From contig NZ_CP108093.1 of the NCBI RefSeq assembly GCF_036188265.1, forward strand, positions 992,001-1,056,000: 64,000 nt of DNA, in the 5' to 3' direction. The DNA is from Streptomyces sp. NBC_00247 (GTDB lineage: Bacteria > Actinomycetota > Actinomycetes > Streptomycetales > Streptomycetaceae). Shown here in pieces: positions 55,216-63,039 of the stretch (position 1 is its first letter; the number at the start of each line of letters is the position of its first letter). The notes beneath the pieces were generated by a model that saw only the letters and a list, made by a program, of their open reading frames with translations, did not search any database and was not told where the DNA came from. The translations under genes and the position numbers were made by a program.

Positions 55216-56745
55216 ATGTCAGACGACTACCTCGTACGCATCGGCAAGCTCATCCGTGACGCCCGTCAGCACCGGGGCTGGACACAGACACAGCTGGCCG
55301 AGGCTCTCGCCACCAGCCAGAGCGCCGTCAACCGCATCGAGCGCGGCAACCAGAACATCAGCCTTGAGATGATCGCCCGCATCGGCGAGGCCCTCGACAG
55401 CGAGATCGTGTCGCTCGGCTACGCCGGTCCCATGCATCTGCGGGTCGTCGGCGGCCGGCGCCTCTCGGGCGCCATCGACGTCAAGACGAGCAAGAACGCC
55501 TGCGTCGCCCTGCTCTGCGGCTCCCTCCTCAACAAGGGCCGCACCGTGCTGCGCCGCGTCGCCCGCATCGAAGAGGTCTTCCGGCTCCTGGAGGTCCTCA
55601 ACTCCATCGGTGTCCGCACCCGCTGGATCAACGACGGCGTCGACCTGGAGATCGTGCCGCCCGCGCAGCTGGACATGGAGGCGATCGACGCCGACGCCGC
55701 GCGTCGCACCCGGTCGATCATCATGTTCCTGGGCCCGCTGCTGCACCGCATGGACCAGTTCAAACTGCCGTACGCCGGCGGCTGCGACCTCGGCACCCGC
55801 ACGATCGAGCCGCACATGATCGCGCTGCGCCGCTTCGGCCTGGAGATCGCCGCGACGGACGGTCTCTACCACGCGCAGATCGACCACACCGTCACCCCCG
55901 GCCGCCCCATCGTGCTGACCGAACGCGGCGACACCGTGACCGAGAACGCGCTGCTCGCCGCCGCCCGGCACGACGGCACCACCGTCATCCGCAACGCCTC
56001 CTCCAACTACATGGTCCAGGACCTCTGCTTCTTCCTGGAGGAACTGGGCGTACGGGTGGACGGGGTCGGCACGACGACGCTGACCGTCCACGGCGTGCCG
56101 CAGATCGACGTGGACGTGGACTACTCCCCCTCCGAAGACCCGGTCGAGGCGATGAGCCTGCTGGCCGCGGCCGTGGTGACGGAGTCGGAGCTCACGATCC
56201 GCCGGGTGCCGATCGAGTTCCTGGAGATCGAGCTGGCCGTACTGGAGGAGATGGGCGTGGACTGCGTCCGTACCACCGAGTACGCGGCGGACAACGGCCG
56301 TACCCGGCTGGTGGACCTCACCGTCCGGCCCTCCAAGCTGGAGGCGCCGATCGACAAGATCCACCCGATGCCGTTCCCGGGCCTCAACATCGACAACGTG
56401 CCGTTCTTCGCGGCCATCGCCGCCTCCGCGCACGGCCAGACGCTGATCCACGACTGGGTCTACGACAACCGCGCCATCTACCTGACCGACCTCAACCGCC
56501 TCGGCGGCCGACTCCAGCTCCTCGACCCGCACCGCGTCCTCGTCGAGGGCCCGACCCGCTGGCGCGCCGCCGAGATGATGTGCCCGCCGGCACTCCGCCC
56601 GGCCGTCGTCGTGCTCCTCGCGATGATGGCGGCCGAGGGGACCTCCGTACTCCGCAACGTCTACGTGATCAACCGCGGTTACGAGGACCTGGCGGAGCGC
56701 CTCAACTCGGTGGGCGCGCAGATCGAGATCTTCCGGGACATCTGA
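55216..56745 (+). CDS. XRE-type HTH fused to UDP-GlcNAc 1-carboxyvinyltransferase (MurA-family) domain
   Basis: 509 residues. Residues about 8-66 form a Cro/C1 HTH (IGKLIRDARQHRGWTQTQLA, SQSAVNRIERGNQNIS). Residues about 74-509 form an EPSP-synthase-like enolpyruvyl transferase. The MurA catalytic residues are recognisable: Lys93 in KTSKNACVALL (PEP contact) and Cys190 in YAGGCDLGTRTIEPH, equivalent to the fosfomycin-target cysteine. Housekeeping MurA has about 420 residues and no HTH. The fused form is conserved in Streptomyces. It could make UDP-GlcNAc-enolpyruvate or sense UDP-GlcNAc/PEP to control genes, and the sequence does not decide between them. ATG start at 55216 directly after a palindrome. 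Confidence 0.93.
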   Translation: MSDDYLVRIGKLIRDARQHRGWTQTQLAEALATSQSAVNRIERGNQNISLEMIARIGEALDSEIVSLGYAGPMHLRVVGGRRLSGAIDVKTSKNACVALLCGSLLNKGRTVLRRVARIEEVFRLLEVLNSIGVRTRWINDGVDLEIVPPAQLDMEAIDADAARRTRSIIMFLGPLLHRMDQFKLPYAGGCDLGTRTIEPHMIALRRFGLEIAATDGLYHAQIDHTVTPGRPIVLTERGDTVTENALLAAARHDGTTVIRNASSNYMVQDLCFFLEELGVRVDGVGTTTLTVHGVPQIDVDVDYSPSEDPVEAMSLLAAAVVTESELTIRRVPIEFLEIELAVLEEMGVDCVRTTEYAADNGRTRLVDLTVRPSKLEAPIDKIHPMPFPGLNIDNVPFFAAIAASAHGQTLIHDWVYDNRAIYLTDLNRLGGRLQLLDPHRVLVEGPTRWRAAEMMCPPALRPAVVVLLAMMAAEGTSVLRNVYVINRGYEDLAERLNSVGAQIEIFRDI

Positions 56746-56750
56746 CCGGC

Positions 56751-56790
56751 GGGGTGTCGTGCCCCTTGGAGACAGCGGGCACGACACCCC
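56751..56790 (+). terminator. Terminator after HTH-MurA gene
   Basis: GGGGTGTCGTGCCC (56751-56764) pairs perfectly with GGGCACGACACCCC (56777-56790), 12-nt loop, 5 bp after the stop codon. Confidence 0.85.
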
Positions 56791-56994
56791 GGCATGCCGG
56801 CCGACCTGCGGATACTCACCCTTACGACCTTGACTCGTCACTGTTGCTTCTCAGCACCTCGCGCAACGCATGCGCAAGACGGTCAGACAGGGGTGACGGC
56901 GCGTCAATTGCGTCTGAACGGCCGCCGACCTGCGCGGGGGTCGCCCCCCGAAGTGGCCTCGCGATGTCCGATGTCGGTCATGTCTCCTTCTCGG

Positions 56995-57825
56995 TCAACC
57001 GCTCCGCTCGACTCTGTCCTTGGCCCACCACAGGAACGCGGCCGAGTGCTGCTGGTTGGCGAAGCCGTCTCCGACGAGGGTGCGCAGGAGGTCGTTGCTC
57101 CAGAGAATGAGACGACCGCGGGTCCAGCTCACCGACTCGGGTGCCGGAAGCTCCAGGCCGTAGACCAGCCGCGCGATCTCGCGCTTGCCGCCCGCATCCG
57201 TCTTGTACTTGAGGATCGTGAGGAACCGGTCGGGACGCATCACGCACAGTACCTTCGTGAGGAGGGCTTCTTTGAAGCCTGTCATGGCGAACGACAGCGT
57301 GCCATCGAGCAGTTGCTGGAGCCGGTCCTCCAGTGGCACCTCGTCAGGTCCGCGCAGGAGATACTCGATCGTCGAGCGGGTCGACTCGGCCGCCGCGGCG
57401 TCTCCCATGTCGTTCCAGGCGGAGTTGAACGTGGCCTGGTTCCCGGGTCGCGCGCCGATCTCGGAGTTGGCGAAGTCCTTGAGTACCTGCGGGTTGCACG
57501 TCCGCAGCCCCTCGGGCGTGAAGACTCCCTGGTACTTCGACCAGTAGGCGGCCACGCGCGGGTCGAAGTCCGGCTTGACGGCGAGGTATCGCGCCTTGAG
57601 CCGGGCCACGCGCTCCAACCGCTCGGGATCGACGTCCTCGGGCTTCGGGAAGCTCGCCCTGAGAGCCTCGAAAGAGCGGGCCACTTGCCGCTGCGCCGGG
57701 GCGGGTTCGCCGTGCTGCCACTCGAAGCCGCATCGATGCCTGAGCACCCGGCGTCCGCCGTCGAGCGTCGCGCGCACCTCGATGTCCTCGTCGTCACTGC
57801 ACAGTGGACACATGGCCAAGGACAT
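56995..57825 (-). CDS. Uncharacterised protein with N-terminal Cys-rich (zinc-ribbon-like) motif
   Basis: 276 residues, not recognised. The N-terminus has CPLC (Cys6, Cys9) and about 22 residues later HRCGFEW, a possible partial zinc-binding site. The rest is mainly helical and hydrophilic with no signal peptide or membrane helix. The block VMRPDRFLTILKYKTDAGGK through TRGRLILWSNDLL and a C-terminal SAAFLWWAKDRV vaguely recall accessory domains found beside McrB-type AAA proteins, but the match is too weak to call. AGGGGG lies 5 nt before the ATG. It stands alone between the HTH-MurA terminator and a decayed region. Codon bias is less extreme than in its neighbours, which suggests accessory DNA. 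Confidence 0.6.
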   Translation of the reverse strand: MSLAMCPLCSDDEDIEVRATLDGGRRVLRHRCGFEWQHGEPAPAQRQVARSFEALRASFPKPEDVDPERLERVARLKARYLAVKPDFDPRVAAYWSKYQGVFTPEGLRTCNPQVLKDFANSEIGARPGNQATFNSAWNDMGDAAAAESTRSTIEYLLRGPDEVPLEDRLQQLLDGTLSFAMTGFKEALLTKVLCVMRPDRFLTILKYKTDAGGKREIARLVYGLELPAPESVSWTRGRLILWSNDLLRTLVGDGFANQQHSAAFLWWAKDRVERSG

Positions 57826-57892
57826 GGCAACCCCCTGCTCTCATCGCGCCGCAGCCCACCCCTGAGCCGGCCGACTCCAGTCGGTTCGGAGG

Positions 57893-58552
57893 TTGCGGCA
57901 ACACGGCCACTTCGGTGGGAAGCGTATCCATCGCAGCCGCCGATTGGTGGCGCTCCGCCCTCTCCACCCGCAGAACGGCGGCAGGACGAACGCCTTCCTC
58001 GAACAGGGTGAGATCCGCCAGGACATCCCGATCGACCAGGTGCGGTACGTCCGGGCAGCGACCGCACCGGACAAGAGCGCGCGTTCGGCGATCGACCTCA
58101 TCACACGCGGCGAGAACATCCGCCGGCTCTTCCACGCGGGCATCGGCGACGTCCAGGTGGAGGCGCTCGCAGCCGTGCTCGCCGAGTCGATGACGATCCC
58201 GGACGTGGAACGCGACGCGCTTCGACGTCGGCGCCACATCCCCGTCGAGGGAGTGCGAAGGGGCGACAGCAGCGGCATGAGTTCCACGGGGCCGACTGGA
58301 TCCGGGGGCCGAGGCATGCGATGTCGGGTAGTCGGTCCAGAGCCGCGGGCCGACGGCCGAACAGGCGGAGCACACCCGTCCCGCATGGTCGCGGAGGCCG
58401 ACGGGCCAAGGCGCACGCGGGCGACTCCTACAGGCCCGTACGGGCCAACCGGAGGTGCGGCGGTGGCCCGGGAGACAGGCCCGTGCGCTCCCAGATGTCG
58501 TCGCTCTCGTAGGTGTGTTCCAGGGCGAGCAAGGCGAATTGACGCTCGCTGA
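57893..58552 (+). pseudogene. Probable gene remnant with PH-like domain
   Basis: Only the middle of this open frame (about 57971-58275) has clear Streptomyces codon bias. It encodes a plausible globular piece (EQGEIRQDIPIDQVRYVRAA, then ITRGENIRRLFHAGIGDVQV) resembling bacterial PH/short-PH domains. There is no good start: a TTG at 57893 lacks a Shine-Dalgarno, the N-terminal part is Arg/His-rich, and the 3' part loses coding character and overlaps the epimerase gene on the other strand. I read it as the leftover of a truncated gene. Confidence 0.3.
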
Positions 58553-59372
58553 CAGTCCCGTGCGACGCGTGGAGCGCATCCAGGCACTCCCGCCAGGGCA
58601 ATCGCCGCGTCAAGCGGGGGAGCGCGCCGAGGTCGGCGAGGCTGTCGACGATCTCCTTGGTGGTGGAGGGCTCGGGATGGTGCGCGTGGTAGATGCCGCC
58701 GGGCACGGGACGCTCGCCCAGGACGGTGCCGACGGCCAGCCGCGCGAGGTCGTCCACCGTGACGAGCGAGTGCCGGTGACCACCGCCGTCCCACAGAGCC
58801 GGGACACGCCCGGCGACTTCGGCCAGTGCCGGCACCACCCAGCGGTCGCCGGGTCCCAGGACGAGTCCCGGCCTGAGCACGGCCGCCCCGGCGCCCAAGG
58901 CGTGGCGCTCGGCGGTCCACCGACTGGCACTCGCTACGGACACGGGGGCGGGGGCAACCTCGTCGACGTGCCGCAGACGATGAGGGCCGCGCCCGTAGAC
59001 CGCGGCGGTCGACAGGTGGGCGATCCGGCCGATGCCGGCCCGCGCCGCCTCGCCCATCAGCGCGGCCGTGCCCTCGACGTTCACCATCCGGCAGACGTCC
59101 GCGTCCGGGCTCAGGATCCCACCGAAGTGCAGCAGCGCGGACGCGCCGGCGCACACGCCGTCGAGGGACGCCGGCCGGGCGAGGTCCGCGCGAACCCAGG
59201 CGTCTCGGACCGGATCAAGCCCGTCGGGCCGGCGACGGCCGACGGCGAGCACGCTGATGTCCTGCCGCTCGCCGAGCTCCCCGCCAGCCTCCCGGAGGCG
59301 CAGAAGTTCGCGCAGCACGGCGGAGCCGACGAAGCCCGTCCCCCCGGTCAGGACAACCCTTACGGCACGCAT
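58428..59372 (-). CDS. NAD-dependent epimerase/dehydratase, probable butyrolactone-pathway reductase
   Basis: 314-residue extended SDR. The Rossmann motif is VVLTGGTGFVGSAVLREL (about residues 6-23). HLSTAAVYGRG supplies the catalytic-region Ser, but the usual Y-x-x-x-K reads SASRWTAERHAL, so the dyad is altered. The ATG at 59372 lies 1 bp after the TetR stop, giving tight coupling with the receptor gene. A TTG at 59399 is also possible. Epimerase-like genes of this type occur in gamma-butyrolactone loci such as that of S. coelicolor (scbC) and are thought to act in signal biosynthesis. That role here is inferred from position. Confidence 0.8.
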   Translation of the reverse strand: MRAVRVVLTGGTGFVGSAVLRELLRLREAGGELGERQDISVLAVGRRRPDGLDPVRDAWVRADLARPASLDGVCAGASALLHFGGILSPDADVCRMVNVEGTAALMGEAARAGIGRIAHLSTAAVYGRGPHRLRHVDEVAPAPVSVASASRWTAERHALGAGAAVLRPGLVLGPGDRWVVPALAEVAGRVPALWDGGGHRHSLVTVDDLARLAVGTVLGERPVPGGIYHAHHPEPSTTKEIVDSLADLGALPRLTRRLPWRECLDALHASHGTVSERQFALLALEHTYESDDIWERTGLSPGPPPHLRLARTGL

Positions 59373-59373
59373 G

Positions 59374-60006
59374 TCAGACGGCGGAGTCGGCTCGGACAAG
59401 CGACGGGGGGCTTAGGCGCAAGCTGGTGATGACCTCCTCGCGGGCGACCGCGGGCAGCAGGTAGCGCCACAGTGCGGCGACCTTCTGCATGAGGTCGCGG
59501 CGTCCGGTGGAGATGTGGGAGTAGAGCTGCACCCCCGAGTACGACGCCATCAGGAAGGTCGCGAACTCCCGCTCGTCAACTCCGAAGCGCAGTTCGTTGC
59601 GCGCGCGGGCGGCTATCAGCTGGCGATGGAACTGGTCCGCCCACTCGTCGTAAGCGGTGGCGTCGTAGCCGCCGAACTCCTGCTGCTCCACGGCAAGACG
59701 GACGCTCGCCCGGAAAAGGACGTTCTCCTGGAGTTCACGGGCGAGGTGGTAGCTGGTGTCGATGAGCCGCTGCAGCCCGTCCTCCCCGCTCGGCAGCTCG
59801 ACGAAGCTCTGCTGATCCGCGACGACCGCCTCGGCGATGTCACGCTTCGACTTGAAGTGGAAGTACATTCCCCCTTGCGTGACCTGCGCCCGGTCCATGA
59901 TGAGCCGGATGCTGGCGGCGTGGTAGCCGTGCTCGTCGAAGACCTCGGCCGCCGCCCGCAGGACGGTTTCCCGGGTGCGCAGGGCACGCTCTTGTCGCTT
60001 GGGCAT
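59374..60006 (-). CDS. TetR-family gamma-butyrolactone receptor (ArpA/ScbR-like), copy 1
   Basis: 210 residues. An N-terminal TetR HTH begins MPKRQERALRTRETVLRAAA and continues with AQVTQGGMYFHFKSKRDIAE, the sequence style of ArpA, ScbR and CprB. The C-terminal ligand-binding domain keeps a Trp (Trp122) at about the position of the ligand-contact Trp of ArpA/CprB. Such receptors leave DNA on binding a butyrolactone. The ATG at 60006 is chosen because the HTH starts normally there. An ARE-like motif covers its presumptive promoter. It is coupled to the epimerase gene downstream. Confidence 0.9.
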   Translation of the reverse strand: MPKRQERALRTRETVLRAAAEVFDEHGYHAASIRLIMDRAQVTQGGMYFHFKSKRDIAEAVVADQQSFVELPSGEDGLQRLIDTSYHLARELQENVLFRASVRLAVEQQEFGGYDATAYDEWADQFHRQLIAARARNELRFGVDEREFATFLMASYSGVQLYSHISTGRRDLMQKVAALWRYLLPAVAREEVITSLRLSPPSLVRADSAV

Positions 60007-60023
60007 CGGAAGACCCGTCCCTT

Positions 60024-60055
60024 CAGAAAAAAAGCGAACATCCGCTATCTTACGG
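60024..60055 (-). promoter_or_regulatory. ARE-like motif before receptor copy 1
   Basis: On the plus strand the motif is a poly-A run, then GCGAACATCCGCTATCTTA. Read on the minus strand it contains TAAGAT (60047-60052) as a likely -10, followed by GGATG and a T-run, 18-50 nt before the receptor ATG. It matches the motif in front of the afsA-type gene at 21 of 29 positions. ArpA-class receptors bind such AREs and repress their own genes. Confidence 0.65.
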
Positions 60056-60658
60056 TTGTATGCGGCGGCCAGGCGTCTGTGGGCCATCTGACCCCTGGAC
60101 TCCTTCCCAGACCGTGGCCCACAGCTCGGAGTACTCCGACCACGGGACCACCCCGTCGCGGCGCCAACTGCCGGGCCCGAACACGAAGAGCCTCACGAGC
60201 GTCTCGATCTGCTCGGGCCGCAGATGCCTGGGGAGACCGCCGTTTCCCTGTGCCTGGGCGGCCAGCTTCCGGACCGCCTCAAGCCAGCGCACGGACCACG
60301 TCACCTCCGCGTCGGGCCGGTCGAGTTCGAGCCGTACGGAGCCGCGCACCTCGGCGTGCTCATGCATACAGCGCAGCAGTTCGGTCACCAGTACTCCGAG
60401 CCTGACCAGGGGGGTCCGCTCCGGATCGCGCCGCAGGGCCCGCTCCTGGACGCCGCTGCTCAGTCGGCACGCCTGGTCGACAACCGCGTTGGCGAGGTCG
60501 TCCTTCCTGGCGAAGTGGAAGGTGAGCGCACCCGTCGAGAGCCCCGCGGACCGCGCGATCCTGTTCATGGAGGTGGCCGCGTAGCCGTAGCGGTCGAACT
60601 CGACGGCGGCGGCCCGGATGAGGGTCGCGCGTGTCCGTGCGGCCCGATCCTGTGTCAT
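60050..60658 (-). CDS. TetR-family gamma-butyrolactone receptor-like regulator, copy 2
   Basis: 202 residues. The HTH region starts MTQDRAARTRATLIRAAAVE and includes SAGLSTGALTFHFARKDDLA, as in ScbR/ScbR2. A Trp at 121 is retained, so ligand binding is possible, but many second copies are pseudo-receptors that bind antibiotics instead of butyrolactones. It is 43 bp upstream of receptor copy 1 on the same strand. Its promoter should lie in 60659-60830, where an AT-rich patch is present. The two receptor genes resemble each other only moderately, so they are an old duplication. Confidence 0.88.
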   Translation of the reverse strand: MTQDRAARTRATLIRAAAVEFDRYGYAATSMNRIARSAGLSTGALTFHFARKDDLANAVVDQACRLSSGVQERALRRDPERTPLVRLGVLVTELLRCMHEHAEVRGSVRLELDRPDAEVTWSVRWLEAVRKLAAQAQGNGGLPRHLRPEQIETLVRLFVFGPGSWRRDGVVPWSEYSELWATVWEGVQGSDGPQTPGRRIQP

Positions 60659-61156
60659 GGTCCCGCCCTTGTCTGCTTGCCGGTAGCCCGCCCCCGCGGG
60701 CGGTCGTCACGACCTGCACCGCGAGAAGTGAAGAACTGTCAAACATGAGGAACCACCGGGCAGAAGCTCATCCGGCGGTTGGCTCGATGCAACCCACAAT
60801 TTACAGAACGAACGCACCGTTTAATCCCTCGGCATAGGGCGCAAGCAAGTGTGACACTCCCCACACGAACGGTGTGCTCCGCTCCGGCCGGAGCTCGTCA
60901 CACCTCCCTGGCCAGGGGTCACATTCCTTTCTGAACAGGTGATTTACCCGCTGGTCACGGTCCGGCCGAGTGCACCCGAGAAGCCGAAGGATCGTCACCC
61001 CCGCTCCCCCGAGGCACACCTGAGGTCGATCAAGGAGCGGCTCGACAAAAAAAACAATCATCCTTTATCTTCAGTCCTGAGCCTCCCCACGGACGACGAC
61101 GTTCGTACCCCACTCTTCTATCGCAGGCGTCTGCTCTCGACGTTCGGAGTGCTGCC
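60659..61156. promoter_or_regulatory. Receptor-2 / afsA divergent control region
   Basis: 498 bp with no supported gene. It contains an AT-rich patch at 60797-60825 (CAATTTACAGAACGAACGCA, then CCGTTTAAT), a possible third ARE and promoter for receptor copy 2. A perfect 14-bp palindrome GCTCCGGCCGGAGC lies at 60881-60894. The clear ARE/promoter for the afsA-type gene is at 61042-61072. The gap is long for Streptomyces, consistent with multi-site control. Confidence 0.6.
61042..61072 (+). promoter_or_regulatory. Promoter and overlapping ARE-like motif of the afsA-type gene
   Basis: TCGACA (61042-61047) and TATCTT (61066-61071) with an 18-bp spacer make a good -35/-10 pair. The spacer is an A-run followed by CAATCATCCTT, and the whole overlaps the ARE-like motif shared with the receptor promoter. 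A receptor bound here would block RNA polymerase directly. The leader would be about 80 nt. Confidence 0.65.
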
Positions 61157-62107
61157 ATGTCCTCGTTCCAGACCCTTCCGACCACCGGACCGATCCCGGT
61201 GTCGCGCCAACTGGTCCACAAGTCCGCCGCCGGCGAAGTCCTCCTCGACCGGTACGAGAGGCGCGGAGCGGATACTTTCTCGGTCACCGCGCAGTGGCCC
61301 CGAGCCCACTGCTTCTACGACGTCGTCGCCGGGCGCCACGACCCGCTGCTCGTAGCCGAGACGGCGCGCCAGTGCGTACCGCTGCTCAGCCACCTCGGCT
61401 ACGGCGCGCCCGCCGACCACAGCCAGATCTGGGAGAACCTGACCTGGTCCGTGGAGCCGGATGCCCTGGTGGCCGATTCGGCCCCCGCCGAGATTCGCCT
61501 CGACGTGCGGTGCCAGGATGTCGTGCGCCGGGGCGACCGCCTCGCCGCGCTGTCGATGTCCGTCATTCTCCGGCGCGACGGGGCGTTGCTGGGGAGCGCG
61601 ACGACGCGCTTCACGAACCACCCCGCGTCGGTCATCGCGCGCCTGCGGGGCCCTTACCGCATGGTGCTCAGCTCGGACCTGCCCGCGACCGGACTGCCCG
61701 CGCCTCTTCCCGCCGGGCATGTCGGCCGGGACCGTCCCCGGGACGTCGTCCTCTCCCCCGGAGACACCCCGCGCACGTTCGGGCTGCGGGTCGACGGCCG
61801 TCACCCCGTCCTCTTCGATCACACGACCGATCACGTGCCCGGGATGCTCCTCGTGGAAGCGGCACGCCAGGCCACGCAGGCCGTCGCCTTCCCTGACGCG
61901 GCACTGATCACCGGGATGGCCATCGAGTACCACCGGTACGTCGAACTCGACCGGCCGTGTCTGATCGAGGCCGAGGTGCTGCTCGCCCAGGCACCCACGC
62001 ATGTGTCGACCCGCGTCTGCGCGGTGCAGGACGGAGAGGTCGCGTTCACCGCGCTCGTCACCGCGCAGCGCAGCCCGGCCGTCGGTCCTCCCGCCCACAG
62101 CTACTGA
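61157..62107 (+). CDS. AfsA/ScbA-family gamma-butyrolactone biosynthesis protein
   Basis: 316 residues with two AfsA hot-dog domains. The first (about 15-150) begins PVSRQLVHKSAAGEVLLDRY and contains ETARQCVPLLSHLGYG. The second (about 185-310) contains VLFDHTTDHVPGMLLVEAARQ. This family condenses a beta-ketoacyl chain with dihydroxyacetone phosphate, the committed step of A-factor-type or butenolide signal synthesis. The ATG follows GGAGTGCTGCC. Divergent from the receptor genes, with an ARE-like motif on its promoter, it forms the usual synthase-receptor pair. Confidence 0.95.
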   Translation: MSSFQTLPTTGPIPVSRQLVHKSAAGEVLLDRYERRGADTFSVTAQWPRAHCFYDVVAGRHDPLLVAETARQCVPLLSHLGYGAPADHSQIWENLTWSVEPDALVADSAPAEIRLDVRCQDVVRRGDRLAALSMSVILRRDGALLGSATTRFTNHPASVIARLRGPYRMVLSSDLPATGLPAPLPAGHVGRDRPRDVVLSPGDTPRTFGLRVDGRHPVLFDHTTDHVPGMLLVEAARQATQAVAFPDAALITGMAIEYHRYVELDRPCLIEAEVLLAQAPTHVSTRVCAVQDGEVAFTALVTAQRSPAVGPPAHSY

Positions 62108-62183
62108 TCAGTCGCCCGTGCGCGGTTGAGCGCTGTCCCGTGTTCCTGGCCGCCGACACACATTCACCCTGGGGGAACAACCG

Positions 62184-62930
62184 ATGCAGAGTGCGGAACG
62201 GGCGACACGGAAGCCCGTAGAACGGCCCGCGTCCGACGTCGCCGCGAGAGCGGGCACCAAGGCCCTTCCCGCGGTGCCGCCGACGGTGCGCCTCATGAGT
62301 TGGTCCGACAGCCTCGCTCTCGTCGGTGACCTGACGCGGCGCGGGCAGGTCGGCGAACTGAGCCTGACGCTGCCCCGTGAGTTCCTGCCGTCCCACGTGT
62401 GCGGGCAGATCGAGGACCTGAGCCGGACCGCCTCGGCCCGCGGTGCCCACGTGCGCGTGATCTGCCGGGAGGCGGGCGGGAGCCACGACGTGCTTGCCCG
62501 CAGCGTCCGGGGGTTCGAGGACGCCGGTGCGCGAGCGCGGACCGTGTCCCAGCCGGGCGGGGCCATGCTCGTGGTCGACGACGAACTCGCGATCCTGCCC
62601 GTGCAGTCAGGGCTCGGTCCGTGGTGCGCGGTCCTGCGGGGCCGGATTCTGGTCGCCGCGTACAAGGCCGTCTTCGACGAGACCTGGGAGCTGTACAGCC
62701 GCTCCGAAAGCCTCCCGACATCCGCACGAGCGGGAGCGCTCGCGCTGACGCCGCGCGAGCGCGAGGCGCTCCGGTTGCTGGCCGACGGGCTGACCGACGA
62801 GGGCATCTCCCGGCGCACCGACCTGTCCGTCCGCACCCTCAGGCGGGTCATCGCGGGCGTGATGCTGCGGATGGGCGCGCAGAGCCGATTCCAGGCCGGC
62901 GCGGAGGCCGTCCGCCGCGGCTGGATCTGA
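62184..62930 (+). CDS. LuxR-type HTH transcriptional regulator
   Basis: 248 residues. The C-terminal GerE/LuxR HTH runs from LTPREREALRLLADGLTDEG through LSVRTLRRVIAGVMLRMGAQ to the end. The N-terminal 170 residues lack a receiver domain. They contain a segment (RVICREAGGSHDVLARSVRG, MLVVDDELAILPV) like the sugar-phosphate/phospholipase-D-like sensor part of TrmB-style LuxR proteins. It follows the afsA-type gene by 76 bp and may be cotranscribed with it. It may be the pathway activator controlled by the butyrolactone system (inference). Confidence 0.85.
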   Translation: MQSAERATRKPVERPASDVAARAGTKALPAVPPTVRLMSWSDSLALVGDLTRRGQVGELSLTLPREFLPSHVCGQIEDLSRTASARGAHVRVICREAGGSHDVLARSVRGFEDAGARARTVSQPGGAMLVVDDELAILPVQSGLGPWCAVLRGRILVAAYKAVFDETWELYSRSESLPTSARAGALALTPREREALRLLADGLTDEGISRRTDLSVRTLRRVIAGVMLRMGAQSRFQAGAEAVRRGWI

Positions 62931-62987
62931 CCCGGGGCACGCGGGCGTGTGTCGAAAGTCCCGCCTGCCGGCGACGCCCTGCACGCC

Positions 62988-63034
62988 CGCGGACGCGGCG
63001 GGGACAGACCCACAGGGTCCCCGCCGCGTCCGCG
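62988..63034. terminator. 18-bp-stem convergent terminator
   Basis: Perfect inverted repeat 62988-63005 with 63017-63034 and an 11-nt loop, between the convergent LuxR and P450 genes. It is 57 bp after one stop and 5 bp beyond the other. Confidence 0.9.
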
Positions 63035-63039
63035 CCGGC

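Noticed and set aside
55219..56841. 540-codon minus-strand frame opposite the HTH-MurA gene
   Set aside because: It is antisense of a gene with clear HTH and MurA motifs. Its composition is His/Gln/Val/Arg-rich and meaningless.
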